A stretch of 64,000 nt of DNA. Source: Aquabacterium sp. OR-4. Its GTDB lineage: Bacteria; Pseudomonadota; Gammaproteobacteria; Burkholderiales; Burkholderiaceae_C. The DNA lies in NCBI RefSeq assembly GCF_025290835.2, contig NZ_JAOCQD020000002.1, positions 868,001 to 932,000 of the forward strand, written 5' to 3'. Shown here one piece after another: positions 43,390 to 53,195 of the stretch. Both the position numbers and the translations under genes were made by a program. Numbering within the stretch: the first letter of the stretch is position 1; every line of letters begins with the position of its first letter. The notes below the pieces were generated by a model, which made no database searches, was not told the DNA's origin, and saw only the letters and a program-made list of their open reading frames with translations.

Positions 43390-43464
43390 TGGTGGGCGGT
43401 GCAGGGTTCGAACCTGCGACCCCTGCCGTGTGAAGGCAGTGCTCTACCGCTGAGCTAACCGCCC
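43390..43464 (-). tRNA. tRNA-Val (anticodon CAC), proximal copy
   Basis: Identical in sequence to the copy at 43285-43359, including the encoded CCA, and separated from it by 30 bp. The pair is probably transcribed as one precursor ending at the terminator at 43242-43279. Confidence 0.95.
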
Positions 43465-43506
43465 CAGGGTGCGTTGGTCTCTGTTGTCAGAGCCCGGGTG
43501 AGCCCG

Positions 43507-44241
43507 CTATTGTGCCACAAGCCCGGGGGCTTGGGTCAGCACTGTGCGCCAAAGCGTCTTGCCACCGCTGGCCTTGTCCAGATCGGCCAGCAAGGCCTCG
43601 TGTGCGGCGCGCTCTTCGTCGGTGGGTTCCAGCACGGTCAGCGTGAACTGGCTGAAGTCGACCGCGGCGGCGCTGGCGGCGGCGGATCCGGGGGCGCCCT
43701 CGTCGTGCTGGATGACCAGCGAGTCCTGCCCGCGCGTGAGGCGGATGTAGACCTCGGCCAGCAGCCCGGCGTCCAGCAAGGCGCCGTGGAAGGTGCGGTG
43801 GGCGTTGTCGACCTCGAGCCGGCGGCACAGCGCATCCAGCGAGTTGGCCTTGCCGGGAAACATCTCGCGCGCCATCAGCAGCGTGTCGGTCACCTTGCCG
43901 GCCATCTGCGCGGTCTTGCCGAGCTTGCAGCGTGCGAACTCGGCGTCGAGAAAGCCGACGTCGAAGGCCGCGTTGTGGATGATCAGCTCGGCGCCGCCGA
44001 TGAAGTCGACCACCTGCTGCGCCACCTCGGCAAACTTGGGCTTGTCGGCCAGAAAGGCATCGGTGAGGCCGTGCACGCGGATGGCGTCTTCATGGCCCTT
44101 GCGCTCGGGGTTGATGTAGAGGTGCAGGGTGTTGCCGGTGAGCCGGCGGTTCTCCATCTCGATGCAGCCGATCTCGACCAGGCGATCGCCGTTGTTGGCC
44201 TCGAGGCCGGTGGTTTCGGTGTCCAGGAAGATCTGTCGCAT
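43507..44241 (-). CDS. dnaQ: DNA polymerase III epsilon subunit
   Basis: The 3'-5' proofreading exonuclease of the replicase. The 244-residue protein has Exo I DTETTG (Asp7, Glu9), Exo II HNAAFDVGF and Exo III HRTFHGALLDA (His and Asp), so catalytic residues are complete. SLDALCRRL precedes Exo III as in E. coli DnaQ. The C-terminal 45 residues would bind the alpha subunit. The tRNA-Val genes follow downstream. Confidence 0.96.
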   Translation of the reverse strand: MRQIFLDTETTGLEANNGDRLVEIGCIEMENRRLTGNTLHLYINPERKGHEDAIRVHGLTDAFLADKPKFAEVAQQVVDFIGGAELIIHNAAFDVGFLDAEFARCKLGKTAQMAGKVTDTLLMAREMFPGKANSLDALCRRLEVDNAHRTFHGALLDAGLLAEVYIRLTRGQDSLVIQHDEGAPGSAAASAAAVDFSQFTLTVLEPTDEERAAHEALLADLDKASGGKTLWRTVLTQAPGLVAQ

Positions 44242-44250
44242 GCCTGCATG

Positions 44251-44751
44251 CTAGCCGCGTGGCGGCCGGCGGTAGTGGTTGTCGAATTCGCTGCGGCCAA
44301 CCAGCACGAAGCCGTGGCGCAGGTAAAAGCGGTTGGCGTCGCTGTCGCGCAGCGCGCCCAGGTGCAGCGCCTGGCCGGCCTGGTCGGCCTCGGCCAGCAG
44401 CGCGCGCAGCACGGCCGAACCCAGGCCCTGCCCCTGGGCGGCGGGCAGCAGGTACAGGTGATCCAGCCGCCAATGGGCGGCAACGCCGTCGGCAGCCGCC
44501 ACCGGCCTGACAAGCGCCAGGCCCACGCGCTGGCCGGCCAGCACGATGTGCCGCGCGCAGGCGGCGTCAAAACCTTCGCGCAGGCGGGCGCGGGCACGCT
44601 CGAGGTCAAAGCGGCCGATGCGCTCGAGGCTGGCGCGCATGGCGGCCACGCGCAGGCCGGCCATGGCCTGCAGATCGCCCGGCTCGGCCGCCTGCCACTG
44701 CCAGTCGATACCCGGCGCCGCGGCGGCCGTGGCCGGGTTGCAGGCCGGCAT
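44251..44751 (-). CDS. GNAT family N-acetyltransferase
   Basis: A 166-residue single-domain acetyltransferase. The acetyl-CoA pyrophosphate loop is AAQGQGLGSAVLRALL (motif A), preceded by RLDHLYLLP, and the C-terminus FYLRHGFVLVGRSEFDNHY is typical. The acceptor is unknown. It lies 11 bp downstream of lgt and 9 bp upstream of dnaQ, so the three may share a transcript. Confidence 0.82.
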   Translation of the reverse strand: MPACNPATAAAAPGIDWQWQAAEPGDLQAMAGLRVAAMRASLERIGRFDLERARARLREGFDAACARHIVLAGQRVGLALVRPVAAADGVAAHWRLDHLYLLPAAQGQGLGSAVLRALLAEADQAGQALHLGALRDSDANRFYLRHGFVLVGRSEFDNHYRRPPRG

Positions 44752-44762
44752 GGCCAGACGCC

Positions 44763-45590
44763 TCAGCGCGAGGCCGGCAGCGCTGCCGGCGGCGCGCCAC
44801 GCCGGGTGGCCCAGGCCCACAGCAGGGCACCGCCGGCAATCATCGGCACGCACAGCCACTGGCCCATGCTCATGCCCAGCGCCAGCAGGCCCAGGTGCGC
44901 ATCGGGCTCGCGGAAGTACTCGGCGATGAAGCGGAACAGCCCGTAGCCCAGCAGGAACAGGCCCGACACCTGGCCCAGCGCGCGGGGCCGGCGGGCATAC
45001 AGCCACAGCAGCACGAACAGCAGCAGGCCCTCCAGCGCAAACTGGTAGAGCTGCGAGGGGTGGCGCGGCAGATCGCTGCCCGCCTGCGGAAACACCATCG
45101 CCCAGGGCAGCGAGGCATCGGCCTGCCGGCCCCACAGTTCGCCATTGATGAAGTTGCCGATGCGTCCGCTGGCCAGGCCGGTGGGCACGGCCGGCGCGAT
45201 CAGGTCGGTCACCTCGAGCCACGAGCGCCCGCGCAGGCGCGCAAAGCCGACCATGGCCAGGATCACGCCCAGCATGCCGCCGTGAAACGACATGCCGCCC
45301 TTCCACACCGCCAGGATCTCCAGCGGATGGGCCAGGTAGTGGTCGAACTTGTAGAACAGCGCATAGCCGATGCGTCCGCCCAGCACCACGCCCAGCACGC
45401 CCCAGAACAGCAGGTCTTCCACGTCGCGACGGGTCCAGCCGGCATGGGCGTACCAGGGCTGGCGCGCACGCGACGCGGCCAGCAGCAAAAACAGGCCGAA
45501 GGCCACCAGATAGGTCAGGCCGTACCAGTGGATCTGCACCGGGCCGAGTTCCAGGGCAACGGGATTGAACTGCGGATGCACAAGCATCAA
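44763..45590 (-). CDS. lgt: Prolipoprotein diacylglyceryl transferase
   Basis: Lgt adds diacylglycerol from phosphatidylglycerol to the lipobox cysteine, the first step of lipoprotein maturation. The 275-residue protein has about seven membrane helices and the signature [27 protein letters not shown] and the catalytic-region HPSQLYQ are present. Length is normal. Either of two consecutive ATGs may be used. Confidence 0.96.
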   Translation of the reverse strand: MMLVHPQFNPVALELGPVQIHWYGLTYLVAFGLFLLLAASRARQPWYAHAGWTRRDVEDLLFWGVLGVVLGGRIGYALFYKFDHYLAHPLEILAVWKGGMSFHGGMLGVILAMVGFARLRGRSWLEVTDLIAPAVPTGLASGRIGNFINGELWGRQADASLPWAMVFPQAGSDLPRHPSQLYQFALEGLLLFVLLWLYARRPRALGQVSGLFLLGYGLFRFIAEYFREPDAHLGLLALGMSMGQWLCVPMIAGGALLWAWATRRGAPPAALPASR

Positions 45591-45728
45591 GACGTCTTTC
45601 TTGGCGCGGCCGGCGGGCGGTGCCGGCCGGTGCGCGGGTGGGTCGGGCGGCGGATTGTCGCCGCACCCTCGGTGACCTGGCCGGCCGCCAGGCGGCCGCG
45701 GCGCCCGGGCCGCGGCGCGGGCCGGGCC

Positions 45729-45983
45729 TCAGCGTCGGCCGCGGTCGTCGCTCGGGCGCTTCAGGCCCAGGTGCTCGGCCTGCGCATCGCGACGGCGGCG
45801 CGTGCGCTCTTCTTCACGGCGCATCGCATTGCGCTGGGTGATGCCGGTCTGGTCGGCAATGGCCCACCACAGCGCGGCCCCGCCGAAGGGCGCCAGCACG
45901 GCCCACCAGGGCCAGCCCCACACCGGCCCGACGCCGAGCAGCTTCAACGCCAGCAGCAGCACGCCCAACAGCACCAGGTACAT
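45729..45983 (-). CDS. Small Trp-rich protein (TIGR04438-like)
   Basis: An 84-residue protein with two membrane helices (about 3-20 and 22-44) rich in Trp (VWGWPWWAVLAPFGGAALWW) and a charged tail rich in Arg/Glu. This matches a small family recognised in Burkholderiales; function is unknown. It precedes lgt by 138 bp in the same direction. Confidence 0.8.
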   Translation of the reverse strand: MYLVLLGVLLLALKLLGVGPVWGWPWWAVLAPFGGAALWWAIADQTGITQRNAMRREEERTRRRRDAQAEHLGLKRPSDDRGRR

Positions 45984-46103
45984 CGCGTGACCTCTTCACA
46001 ACGCAGCGACCGCTGACAGCCCCGCGTCAACCAGCGGGCCCTAGAATTCGTTGGGGAGACTGTAGCGCAGCCCTACCCGCCCCCGATCCATCGAAAGGAC
46101 ACC

Positions 46104-46409
46104 ATGAACAAGATCGCCCTGATCGCCGCCCTGGCCACCGTTGTGGCCGCCCCGGCATTCGCCAGCCAAGACCTGGCCAACAAGAAGAGCTGCATGGCCT
46201 GCCATGCCACCGACAAGAAGCTGGTCGGCCCCGCCTTCAAGGACATCGCCGCCAAGTACGCCAGCCAGAAGGATGCCGTGGCCAAGCTGACCGAGAAGGT
46301 GCAAAAGGGCAGCGTGGGTTCCTGGGGCCAGGTGCCGATGCCGGCCAACCCGCAGGTCAGCGCCGACGAGGCCAAGCAACTCGTCACCTGGGTGATGTCG
46401 ATCAAGTGA
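46104..46409 (+). CDS. Class I c-type cytochrome (c551/c8-like)
   Basis: A 101-residue precursor with a Sec signal peptide (cleavage after AFA, residue 20) and one haem site CMACH (Cys30, Cys33, His34); Met79 in QVPMPAN is the distal ligand. It is a small soluble periplasmic electron carrier, probably between bc1 and a terminal oxidase or peroxidase. GAAAGGA lies upstream of the ATG, TAGAAT at 46042-46047 is a candidate -10, and a strong terminator follows. Confidence 0.93.
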   Translation: MNKIALIAALATVVAAPAFASQDLANKKSCMACHATDKKLVGPAFKDIAAKYASQKDAVAKLTEKVQKGSVGSWGQVPMPANPQVSADEAKQLVTWVMSIK

Positions 46410-46461
46410 TCGCCCGTGCTGCGCGCGGCCGGGCCTGAGCGCCAGCCGCCGCCAGCGCAGT

Positions 46462-46490
46462 AAAAAGCCCCGCATCGCGGGGCTTTTTTT
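46462..46490 (+). terminator. Rho-independent terminator after the cytochrome c gene
   Basis: AAAAAGCCCCGC-ATC-GCGGGGCTTTTT, a 12-bp perfect stem with 3-nt loop and a run of T. The A-tract on the other side makes it potentially bidirectional. Confidence 0.92.
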
Positions 46491-46625
46491 CATGGGTGCG
46501 CCCGCCTCGCGCGAGGCCCCCTGGCATGCCCGCAGCACACGGGCTGTGTCGTTTTCAGGCCGGCATGCGTCACAACCTGGCGCCGTGTTGGGCGGATCGG
46601 CGTCAGCCCGCGCCCCGCTCGGGTT

Positions 46626-47126
46626 ATGGTCGGGGGCATGGCATGCATCGCCCCGCCCTGCGTGATCGACATCGAGGCCTCCGGCTTCGGTCGCGGCAGC
46701 TATCCGGTGGAGGTGGGCTATGCCCACGCCGATGGCCGGGCCTGGTGCACGCTGGTGAGCCCGGCGGCCGACTGGCTGCACTGGGACGACAGCGCCGAGC
46801 AGGTGCACGGCATCAGCCGCGCCATGCTCGCCAGCCATGGCCGACCGCCGGCCGAGGTGGCCAGACGCCTGAACGAAGACCTCGCCGGGCTCACCGTCTA
46901 CACCGACGCCTGGGGCCATGACTACGCCTGGCTGGCGCGCCTGTTCGACGCCGCCGGCACCCCGCAGCGCTTTCGGCTCGAGGCGGTGAGCACCTTGCTG
47001 GATGCCAGCCGCATGCCCGATCTCGACCGGTTGCGCCAGCAGGCCTTTCCGGCGCTGGGCATCGTGCGCCACCGCGCCAGCAGCGATGCGCGCGCGCTGC
47101 AATGGGCGCTGGGCCAGCTGCGCTGA
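46626..47126 (+). CDS. DnaQ-like 3'-5' exonuclease domain protein
   Basis: A 166-residue single-domain protein. CVIDIEASGFG (Asp15, Glu17) is Exo I; YTDAWGHDYAWLARLF resembles Exo II; HRASSDARAL near 149-158 supplies the final His and Asp. It belongs to the DEDDh fold and could be a nuclease on DNA, RNA or nucleotides. A second in-frame Met four codons in could be the start. It is separate from dnaQ proper (43507-44241). Confidence 0.75.
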   Translation: MVGGMACIAPPCVIDIEASGFGRGSYPVEVGYAHADGRAWCTLVSPAADWLHWDDSAEQVHGISRAMLASHGRPPAEVARRLNEDLAGLTVYTDAWGHDYAWLARLFDAAGTPQRFRLEAVSTLLDASRMPDLDRLRQQAFPALGIVRHRASSDARALQWALGQLR

Positions 47127-47168
47127 GCCGATGGCCGCCGCGCCGGCGGCACCGATCAGACCGGCACG

Positions 47169-47190
47169 AAAAAGGGCGCCGAAGCGCCCT
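47169..47190 (-). terminator. Terminator-like hairpin downstream of acs
   Basis: On the minus strand AGGGCGC-TTCG-GCGCCCT followed by TTTTCG: a 7-bp stem with a stable TTCG tetraloop and a short T-run. It is 85 nt after the acs stop. Confidence 0.75.
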
Positions 47191-47274
47191 GGGGCCTGAG
47201 CCCCCACCGCAGCCGGCGCGAGCCTGCGCGCGGGCCGGGTCCCGGCCTGACGCAGGCGGCGCGAGCGCGGGTGC

Positions 47275-49257
47275 TCAGTGGTTGTCGCCCAGCTGATCCA
47301 GGATGGCCGGGTTTTCCAGCGTGCTGGTGTCTTGCGTGATGGCCTCGTTCTTGGCCAGCGAGCGCAGCAGGCGGCGCATGATCTTGCCGCTGCGGGTCTT
47401 GGGCAGGTTGTCGCCGAAGCGGATGTCCTTGGGCTTGGCGATCGGGCCGATCTCCTTGCCCACCCAGTCGCGCAGCTGCTTGGCAATCGCCTTGGCTTCG
47501 TCGCCGGTGGGACGCGGACGCTTGAGCACCACGAAGGCGCAGATGGCCTCGCCGGTGGTGTCGTCGGGGCGGCCCACCACGGCGGCCTCGGCCACCAGCT
47601 CGGTGCAGCTGACCAGGGCCGATTCGATCTCCATCGTGCCCATGCGGTGACCCGAGACGTTGAGCACGTCGTCGATGCGGCCGGTGATGGTGAAGTAGCC
47701 GGTCTTGGCGTCGCGGATGGCGCCGTCGCCCGCGAGGTAGTACTTGCCCTTGAAGTCTTCAGGGTAGTAGCTCTTCTTGAAGCGCTCGGGGTCGCCCCAG
47801 ATGGTGCGGATCATGCTGGGCCAGGGGCGCTTGACGACCAGGATGCCACCCTGACCCCAGGGCACGTCCTTGCCGGTTTCATCGACCACCGCGGCCTGGA
47901 TGCCCGGGAAGGGCAACGTGCACGAGCCCGGCACCATGGGCGTGGCGCCCGGCAGCGGCGTGATCATGTGGCCGCCGGTCTCGGTCTGCCAGAAAGTGTC
48001 GACGATCGGGCAGCGGCCGCCACCCACGTGCTGGTGGTACCACTCCCAGGCCGCCGGGTTGATCGGCTCGCCCACCGAGCCCAGGATGCGCAGCGAGCTG
48101 AGCTTGTAGCTCTTGGGGTGCACCGCATCGTTGGCCTCGGCGGCCTTGATCAGGCTGCGGATGGCGGTGGGGGCGGTGTAGAAGATCGAGACCTTGTGGT
48201 CCTGGATCATCTTCCAGAAGCGGCCGGCATCGGGGTAGGTGGGCACGCCCTCGAACACGATCTCGGTGCCGCCCAGCGCCAGCGGGCCATAGGTGATGTA
48301 GGTGTGGCCGGTGACCCAGCCGATGTCGGCGGTGCACCAGAACACATCGTCGGCCTTCAGGTCGAAGGTGAGCTGGGTGGTCAGCGCGGCATGCAGCAGG
48401 TAGCCGCCGGTGCTGTGCTGCACGCCCTTGGGCTTGCCGGTGGAGCCGCTGGTGTACAGCAGGAACAGCGGATGCTCGGCACCCACCCACTCGGGCTCGC
48501 AGGTGCTGGGCTGGCTGGCGATGACATCGGCCATCCACTGGTCGCGCCCGGCGGTCATGGCCACCTCGGCGCCGCTGCGCTTGACGACCAGCACGTTCTT
48601 CACCGAGTCGCAGCCGCCGAGTGCCAGCGCTTCGTCGACGATGCTCTTGAGCGGCAGCTGCTTGCCGCCGCGCACCTGGTGGTCGGCGGTGATCACGGCC
48701 TTGGCGCCGGTGTCTTCGATGCGGTCACGCAGGCTCTGCGCCGAGAAACCGCCAAACACCACCGAGTGCGTGGCGCCGATGCGCGCGCAGGCCTGCATGG
48801 CGGCCACGCCGTCGATCGACATCGAGATGTAGATCACCACGCGGTCGCCCTTGGCCACGCCCAGGCTCTTCAGGCCGTTGGCGATCTGGCAGGTCTTGGC
48901 CAGCAGCTGGCTGTAGCTGATCTTGGTGACCTCGCCACCATCGGCCTCGAAGATGATGGCCGTCTTGTCGCCCAGGCCGCGCTCGACGTTGCGGTCCAGG
49001 CAGTTGTAGCTGGCGTTCAGCGTGCCGTCCTCGAACCACTTGAAGAACGGCGCCTCGGCCTCGTTGAGCACCTTGGTGAAGGGCGTCTTCCAGCTCAGCA
49101 GCGAGCGCGCATGGCCGGCCCAGAAACCTTCGTAGTCGGCATCGGCCTGCTGGCACAGGGCCTCGTAGGCGGCCATCCCGGAGACATGGGCGCTGTCGAC
49201 GAGCGCGGCAGGCGGCTGGTAGATCTTCAGTTCGGTGGAACCTTCGGTGGCACTCAT
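47275..49257 (-). CDS. acs: Acetyl-CoA synthetase (AMP-forming)
   Basis: Acs makes acetyl-CoA from acetate, ATP and CoA. The 660-residue protein has the N-terminal ACS domain, [16 protein letters not shown] (P-loop), [28 protein letters not shown] and [11 protein letters not shown], whose Lys is the known site of reversible acetylation. AGGAG precedes the ATG. A PatZ-like acetyltransferase gene at 50184-52919 could inactivate this enzyme by acetylating that lysine. The 221 bp upstream show no clear regulator site. Confidence 0.97.
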   Translation of the reverse strand: MSATEGSTELKIYQPPAALVDSAHVSGMAAYEALCQQADADYEGFWAGHARSLLSWKTPFTKVLNEAEAPFFKWFEDGTLNASYNCLDRNVERGLGDKTAIIFEADGGEVTKISYSQLLAKTCQIANGLKSLGVAKGDRVVIYISMSIDGVAAMQACARIGATHSVVFGGFSAQSLRDRIEDTGAKAVITADHQVRGGKQLPLKSIVDEALALGGCDSVKNVLVVKRSGAEVAMTAGRDQWMADVIASQPSTCEPEWVGAEHPLFLLYTSGSTGKPKGVQHSTGGYLLHAALTTQLTFDLKADDVFWCTADIGWVTGHTYITYGPLALGGTEIVFEGVPTYPDAGRFWKMIQDHKVSIFYTAPTAIRSLIKAAEANDAVHPKSYKLSSLRILGSVGEPINPAAWEWYHQHVGGGRCPIVDTFWQTETGGHMITPLPGATPMVPGSCTLPFPGIQAAVVDETGKDVPWGQGGILVVKRPWPSMIRTIWGDPERFKKSYYPEDFKGKYYLAGDGAIRDAKTGYFTITGRIDDVLNVSGHRMGTMEIESALVSCTELVAEAAVVGRPDDTTGEAICAFVVLKRPRPTGDEAKAIAKQLRDWVGKEIGPIAKPKDIRFGDNLPKTRSGKIMRRLLRSLAKNEAITQDTSTLENPAILDQLGDNH

Positions 49258-49457
49258 GCATGTCTCCTGGATGGATGTCGAACGGATCTTCGGCGCAGGC
49301 CCTTGGAGCGGGCATCGCGAGATGCCAGCACCTTAGGCAGGGGCTCTTACGAACCCCTTACTTTGTCCTGCCATTGGCAAACTTCAGGCCAGGGCCTGGC
49401 GGACCGTCTTGCGCGGGTGATAGGCAAAACACGCGCCAGCGTGACACAGGCTCTGCC

Positions 49458-49463
49458 TAGAAT
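49458..49463 (+). promoter_or_regulatory. Putative -10 box for the UPF0114 gene
   Basis: TAGAAT, identical to hexamers before efp and the cytochrome c gene. It favours the ATG at 49497 over that at 49479, as the latter would leave almost no leader. Confidence 0.35.
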
Positions 49464-49496
49464 CCACGGGATTTCCCCATGGGACTCCGCTTCACG

Positions 49497-50153
49497 ATGG
49501 CACATCCTCCTTCCCGCCCGCCGCAACCGGCCGGCCAGTCCCCGCGACTGCCGGCCTTGTCGTCGCTGATCTTTGCCAGCCGCTGGCTGCAACTGCCGCT
49601 GTACCTGGGCCTGATCCTGGCGCAGGCGGTGTACGTCTTCCACTTCTGGGTGGAGCTTGTGCACCTGATCGAAGCGGCGTTCGGCAACCAGGGCGCGCTG
49701 GCCAGCCTGGTCAACAGCCTGGGCTACAAGGGCACGGCCATCTTCGGCCCCGACGGCAAGACGGTGATCGGCTACGAGCCGATCAAGGCCTTGTCCGAGA
49801 CCATCATCATGCTGGTGGTGCTGGGCCTGATCGACGTGGTGATGATCAGCAACCTGCTGATCATGGTGATCATCGGCGGCTACGAGACCTTCGTCTCGCG
49901 CCTGGGCCTCGAGGGCCACCCCGACCAGCCCGAGTGGCTGAGCCATGTGAACGCCTCGGTGCTGAAGGTCAAGCTGGCCACGGCCATCATCGGCATCAGC
50001 TCGATCCACCTGCTCAAGACCTTCATCAACGCCGCCAACTACGAAGAGAAGGTGCTGATCTGGCAGACGGTGATCCATGTCGCCTTCCTGTTCTCGGCGC
50101 TGGCCATCGCGGCGGCCGACCGGCTGATGCCGCACGGCCCGGCCGAGCATTGA
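49497..50153 (+). CDS. UPF0114 (YqhA-like) membrane protein
   Basis: A 218-residue inner-membrane protein with about four helices ([74 protein letters not shown]). [11 protein letters not shown] and HLLKTFINA are family motifs. Function is unknown. A 6-codon longer version starting at 49479 is possible. Confidence 0.83.
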   Translation: MAHPPSRPPQPAGQSPRLPALSSLIFASRWLQLPLYLGLILAQAVYVFHFWVELVHLIEAAFGNQGALASLVNSLGYKGTAIFGPDGKTVIGYEPIKALSETIIMLVVLGLIDVVMISNLLIMVIIGGYETFVSRLGLEGHPDQPEWLSHVNASVLKVKLATAIIGISSIHLLKTFINAANYEEKVLIWQTVIHVAFLFSALAIAAADRLMPHGPAEH

Positions 50154-50183
50154 GCCCCCGGCGCGCCGGCGCGGCCCGGCGCG

Positions 50184-52919
50184 TCAGCCCAGTGCCAGGC
50201 GGATGTCCACCGTGTCGGCGCCGGCCTCGGCCGGTGCGCGCACAAAGCCCAGGCCGCTGGCCAGCGCCAGCATGCGCTGGTTCTCGCGCAGCACGCTGGC
50301 CACCAGGCGCTGGGTGCCGCGCTCGCGCAGCGCCTGCATCAGCTTGTGCATCAGCAGCCGGCCCAGGCCGCTGCCCTTGAGCTGCGAGCGCACGATGATG
50401 CCGAACTCGGCGTCGCGGTTGTCGGGGTCGATCACCGCACGCACCGCGCCCAGGGTCTGCTCCTGGCCGGCGGCGTCGCGCTCGGTGGCCACGAAGGCGA
50501 TCTCGCGCGCGTAGTCCACCTGGGTCAGGCGGGCCAGCTCGCTGTGCTCGATGCTGCGCCGGCTGTAGAACACGCGCAGGCGCACATCGTCGGGCTCGAG
50601 CGCGGCCAGAAAGGCCAGGTGCTGAGCTTCGTCCTCGGGGCGGATCGGCCGCAGCGTCAGCGCCCGGCCCTGCCACTGCACCAACTCCACCCAGTGCTGC
50701 GGGTAGGGCAGGATGGCAAAGTTCGCGGCCCCCGCCGGGCCCGCGGCATCCAGCCGCACCCGTGCATCCAGCGCCACCACGCCACGCGCATCGGCCAGCA
50801 GCGGGTTGATGTCGAGCTCGGCCAGCTCGGGCAGCTCGGTCAGCATCTGCGACACCGCCAGCAGCGTGGCATGCAGCGCGGCCTCGTCGATGGCCGGCGT
50901 GTCGCGCCAGGCGCCCAGCAGCCGCGCCACGCGGGTGCGGGCCACCAGCGCGCGGGCCAGCGGCACGTTCAGCGGCGGCAGGCCGATGGCGCGGTCGGCC
51001 AGCAGCTCGACCGCGGTGCCGCCCTGGCCGAACACGATCACCGGGCCGAACACCGGGTCGATGCTGGCGCCGACGATCAGCTCGCGGGCCTGCGGCCAGC
51101 GCTGCATCTGCTGCACCGACAAGCCGGTGATGCGGGCATCGGGCCGCTGCACGGCCACCCGCTGCAGCATGGCCTGGGCGGCCGCGCGCAGCGCCTCGGC
51201 GTCGGCCAGGTCGAGCACCACACCGCCCACATCGCTCTTGTGGCTGATCTGCGGCGAGATGATCTTCAGCGCCACCGGATAGCTCAGCGCACCGGGCGCG
51301 CCATCGGCCACCGCTGCCACCGCGGCCTGCGGTGTGGCTGCCGTGCTGCGCGTGGCCACCACCGGGATGCGATAGGCCGCCAGCAGCGCCTTGGCCTCGG
51401 GCTCGCTCAGCAGCGTGCGGCCGGCGGCCAGCGCCTGGTGCACGATGGCCCGGGCAGCGGCCACATCGGCGGCCAGATCGGCGGCCGCGCCGGGGGCGCC
51501 CGGTGCCGCAGCGGGCAGCGCGGCCGGCGGGGTCTCGATCAGCTGGGCCTGGTTGCGACGGTAGGCCACGCCCATCGCGAAGGCGCGCACCGCCTCCTCG
51601 GGCGTGGCGTAACAGGCAATGCCGGCGGCGCTGAAGCGCTGCTGCGCCTCGGCCACGGCCGGGCCGCCCAGCCAGCTGGCCAGCACGCGCGGCGGCTGCC
51701 CCGGCGCGCTGGCCAGGCGGGGTGCCAGCGCGGCCGCGATCTCGGCGCTGGGCACGATGGCCGTGGGTGCGTGCACGAACAGCAGCGCCGCGGCGGCCGG
51801 GTCGGTGGCCAGCGCGTCCAGCGTGTCGAGGTAGCGCTGCACCGGCGCGTCGCCGATGATGTCCACCGGATTGCCGTGCGACCAGTTGGCCGGCAGCACC
51901 GCATCCAGCCGGGCCAGCGTGGCCGGCGCCAGGGCGGCCAGCGGGATGCCCTCGCGCGCGGCGGCATCGGCGGCGATCACGCCGGCACCGCCGCCGTTGC
52001 TGAGCACCAGCAGCTCGTCGGCGGTGTTGCCGCGCCAGCGCGCCAGCGTCTCGGCGGCCAGGAACAGCTCGTCGAGCGTGTCCACGCGCAGCATGCCGGC
52101 GCGGCGAATGGCCGCATCCACCACCTCGTCGGCACCGGCCAGCGCGCCGCTGTGCGAGGCCGCGGCGCGCTGGCCCGGCGCCGAGCGGCCGGCCTTGACC
52201 ACGATCACCGGCTTGTTGCGCGCCGCCGCCCGCGCCGCCGACATGAACTTGCGCGCCGCGCTGACCGACTCGATGTAGAGCAGGATGGCGCGCGTGTGCG
52301 CATCGCTGGCCAGCCAGTCGAGCATGTCGCCAAAGTCGACATCGGCATGCTCGCCCAGCGACACCACCTGCGAGAAGCCGATGCCGCGGCCGCGCGCCCA
52401 GTCCAGCACCGCGGTCACCAGCGCGCCCGACTGCGACACGAAGGCCAGCTCGCCCGGCAGCGCACAGGTGTGGGCAAAGCTGGCATCCAGGCCCAGACGC
52501 GGCACCTGCAGGCCCAGGCCGTTGGGCCCCAGGATGCGCAGCAGCGTGGGCCGCGCGGCATCGAGCATGGCCTGGCGCTGCGTGGCGTCCAGCCCGGCGG
52601 TGAGCACCACCGCGGCGCGCGTGCCCTTGGCGGCCAGCTCGGCGATCAGGCCCGGCAGCGTGGCCGGCGGCGTGCACAGCACCGCCAGCTCGGGCACCGC
52701 CGGCAGCGCCGCCACCGACGCGTGGCACACCACGCCCGGCGCGCCGCGGCTGCCGTGCAGGCGCTGCGCCCGCCGGTTCACCGCATACAGCTGGCCGGCA
52801 TAACCCGCTGCGCGCAGGTTGCGCCACACCAGCGCGCCCAGGCTGCCGGGCCGGTCGGAGGCGCCGACCACCACCACCGAGGCCGGGTCGAACAGGGAAT
52901 CGAGGTTGCGGATGCTCAT
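50184..52919 (-). CDS. PatZ-like NDP-forming acyl-CoA ligase / GNAT acetyltransferase fusion
   Basis: A 911-residue protein. Domains in order: CoA-binding Rossmann (1-130, VVVVGASDRPGSLG), succinyl-CoA-ligase-like (about 150-290), a middle flavodoxin-like domain, ATP-grasp (about 500-710, VALKIISPQISHKSDVGG) and a C-terminal GNAT domain (about 745-911, GSGLGRLLMHKLMQALRERG). Proteins of this build acetylate Acs in enteric bacteria. Unlike E. coli PatZ as I recall it, the region AAASHSGALAG keeps a His (residue 256) matching the phospho-histidine of active NDP-forming acetyl-CoA synthetases. Acs is 0.9 kb away on the same strand. Start chosen at MSIRNLDS. Confidence 0.85.
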   Translation of the reverse strand: MSIRNLDSLFDPASVVVVGASDRPGSLGALVWRNLRAAGYAGQLYAVNRRAQRLHGSRGAPGVVCHASVAALPAVPELAVLCTPPATLPGLIAELAAKGTRAAVVLTAGLDATQRQAMLDAARPTLLRILGPNGLGLQVPRLGLDASFAHTCALPGELAFVSQSGALVTAVLDWARGRGIGFSQVVSLGEHADVDFGDMLDWLASDAHTRAILLYIESVSAARKFMSAARAAARNKPVIVVKAGRSAPGQRAAASHSGALAGADEVVDAAIRRAGMLRVDTLDELFLAAETLARWRGNTADELLVLSNGGGAGVIAADAAAREGIPLAALAPATLARLDAVLPANWSHGNPVDIIGDAPVQRYLDTLDALATDPAAAALLFVHAPTAIVPSAEIAAALAPRLASAPGQPPRVLASWLGGPAVAEAQQRFSAAGIACYATPEEAVRAFAMGVAYRRNQAQLIETPPAALPAAAPGAPGAAADLAADVAAARAIVHQALAAGRTLLSEPEAKALLAAYRIPVVATRSTAATPQAAVAAVADGAPGALSYPVALKIISPQISHKSDVGGVVLDLADAEALRAAAQAMLQRVAVQRPDARITGLSVQQMQRWPQARELIVGASIDPVFGPVIVFGQGGTAVELLADRAIGLPPLNVPLARALVARTRVARLLGAWRDTPAIDEAALHATLLAVSQMLTELPELAELDINPLLADARGVVALDARVRLDAAGPAGAANFAILPYPQHWVELVQWQGRALTLRPIRPEDEAQHLAFLAALEPDDVRLRVFYSRRSIEHSELARLTQVDYAREIAFVATERDAAGQEQTLGAVRAVIDPDNRDAEFGIIVRSQLKGSGLGRLLMHKLMQALRERGTQRLVASVLRENQRMLALASGLGFVRAPAEAGADTVDIRLALG

Positions 52920-53195
52920 GACCCGTCCATGAAAACGGCCTGACTGTGGCTGACTGGCTCGCCGCAGCCGGCGGTGGGCCGGCGCGTGCCGCACCCATGC
53001 TGCACGCGCAGCGCGCATTGCACCTGACCGGCGTCAATGCTGCAACGCAACAGCCCTGCACGCCACACGGTGCGGCTTGCGCCGCCGCAAGGCGCCGACG
53101 TGGCCAGGGGCCTTGCGTCACACGCAACGGGCCCTGCCAGCGCGATGATGGCCATCAGGCGCCGCCACCGGGTGCGCGCGCAGGAGAGACGAGGC

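Noticed and set aside
43285..43464. tRNA genes as an integration site for a mobile element
   Set aside because: Both tRNA-Val copies are complete and flanked by housekeeping genes and a terminator; no integrase or attachment repeat found.
50346..52943. An 865-codon open frame on the plus strand
   Set aside because: Antisense to the PatZ-like gene; no recognisable motif.
52920..53195. N-terminal extension of the PaaK-like protein or a small gene
   Set aside because: The frame is open but the translation is Arg/Ala-rich and unlike ligases, whereas a strong ribosome binding site precedes the ATG at 53196.
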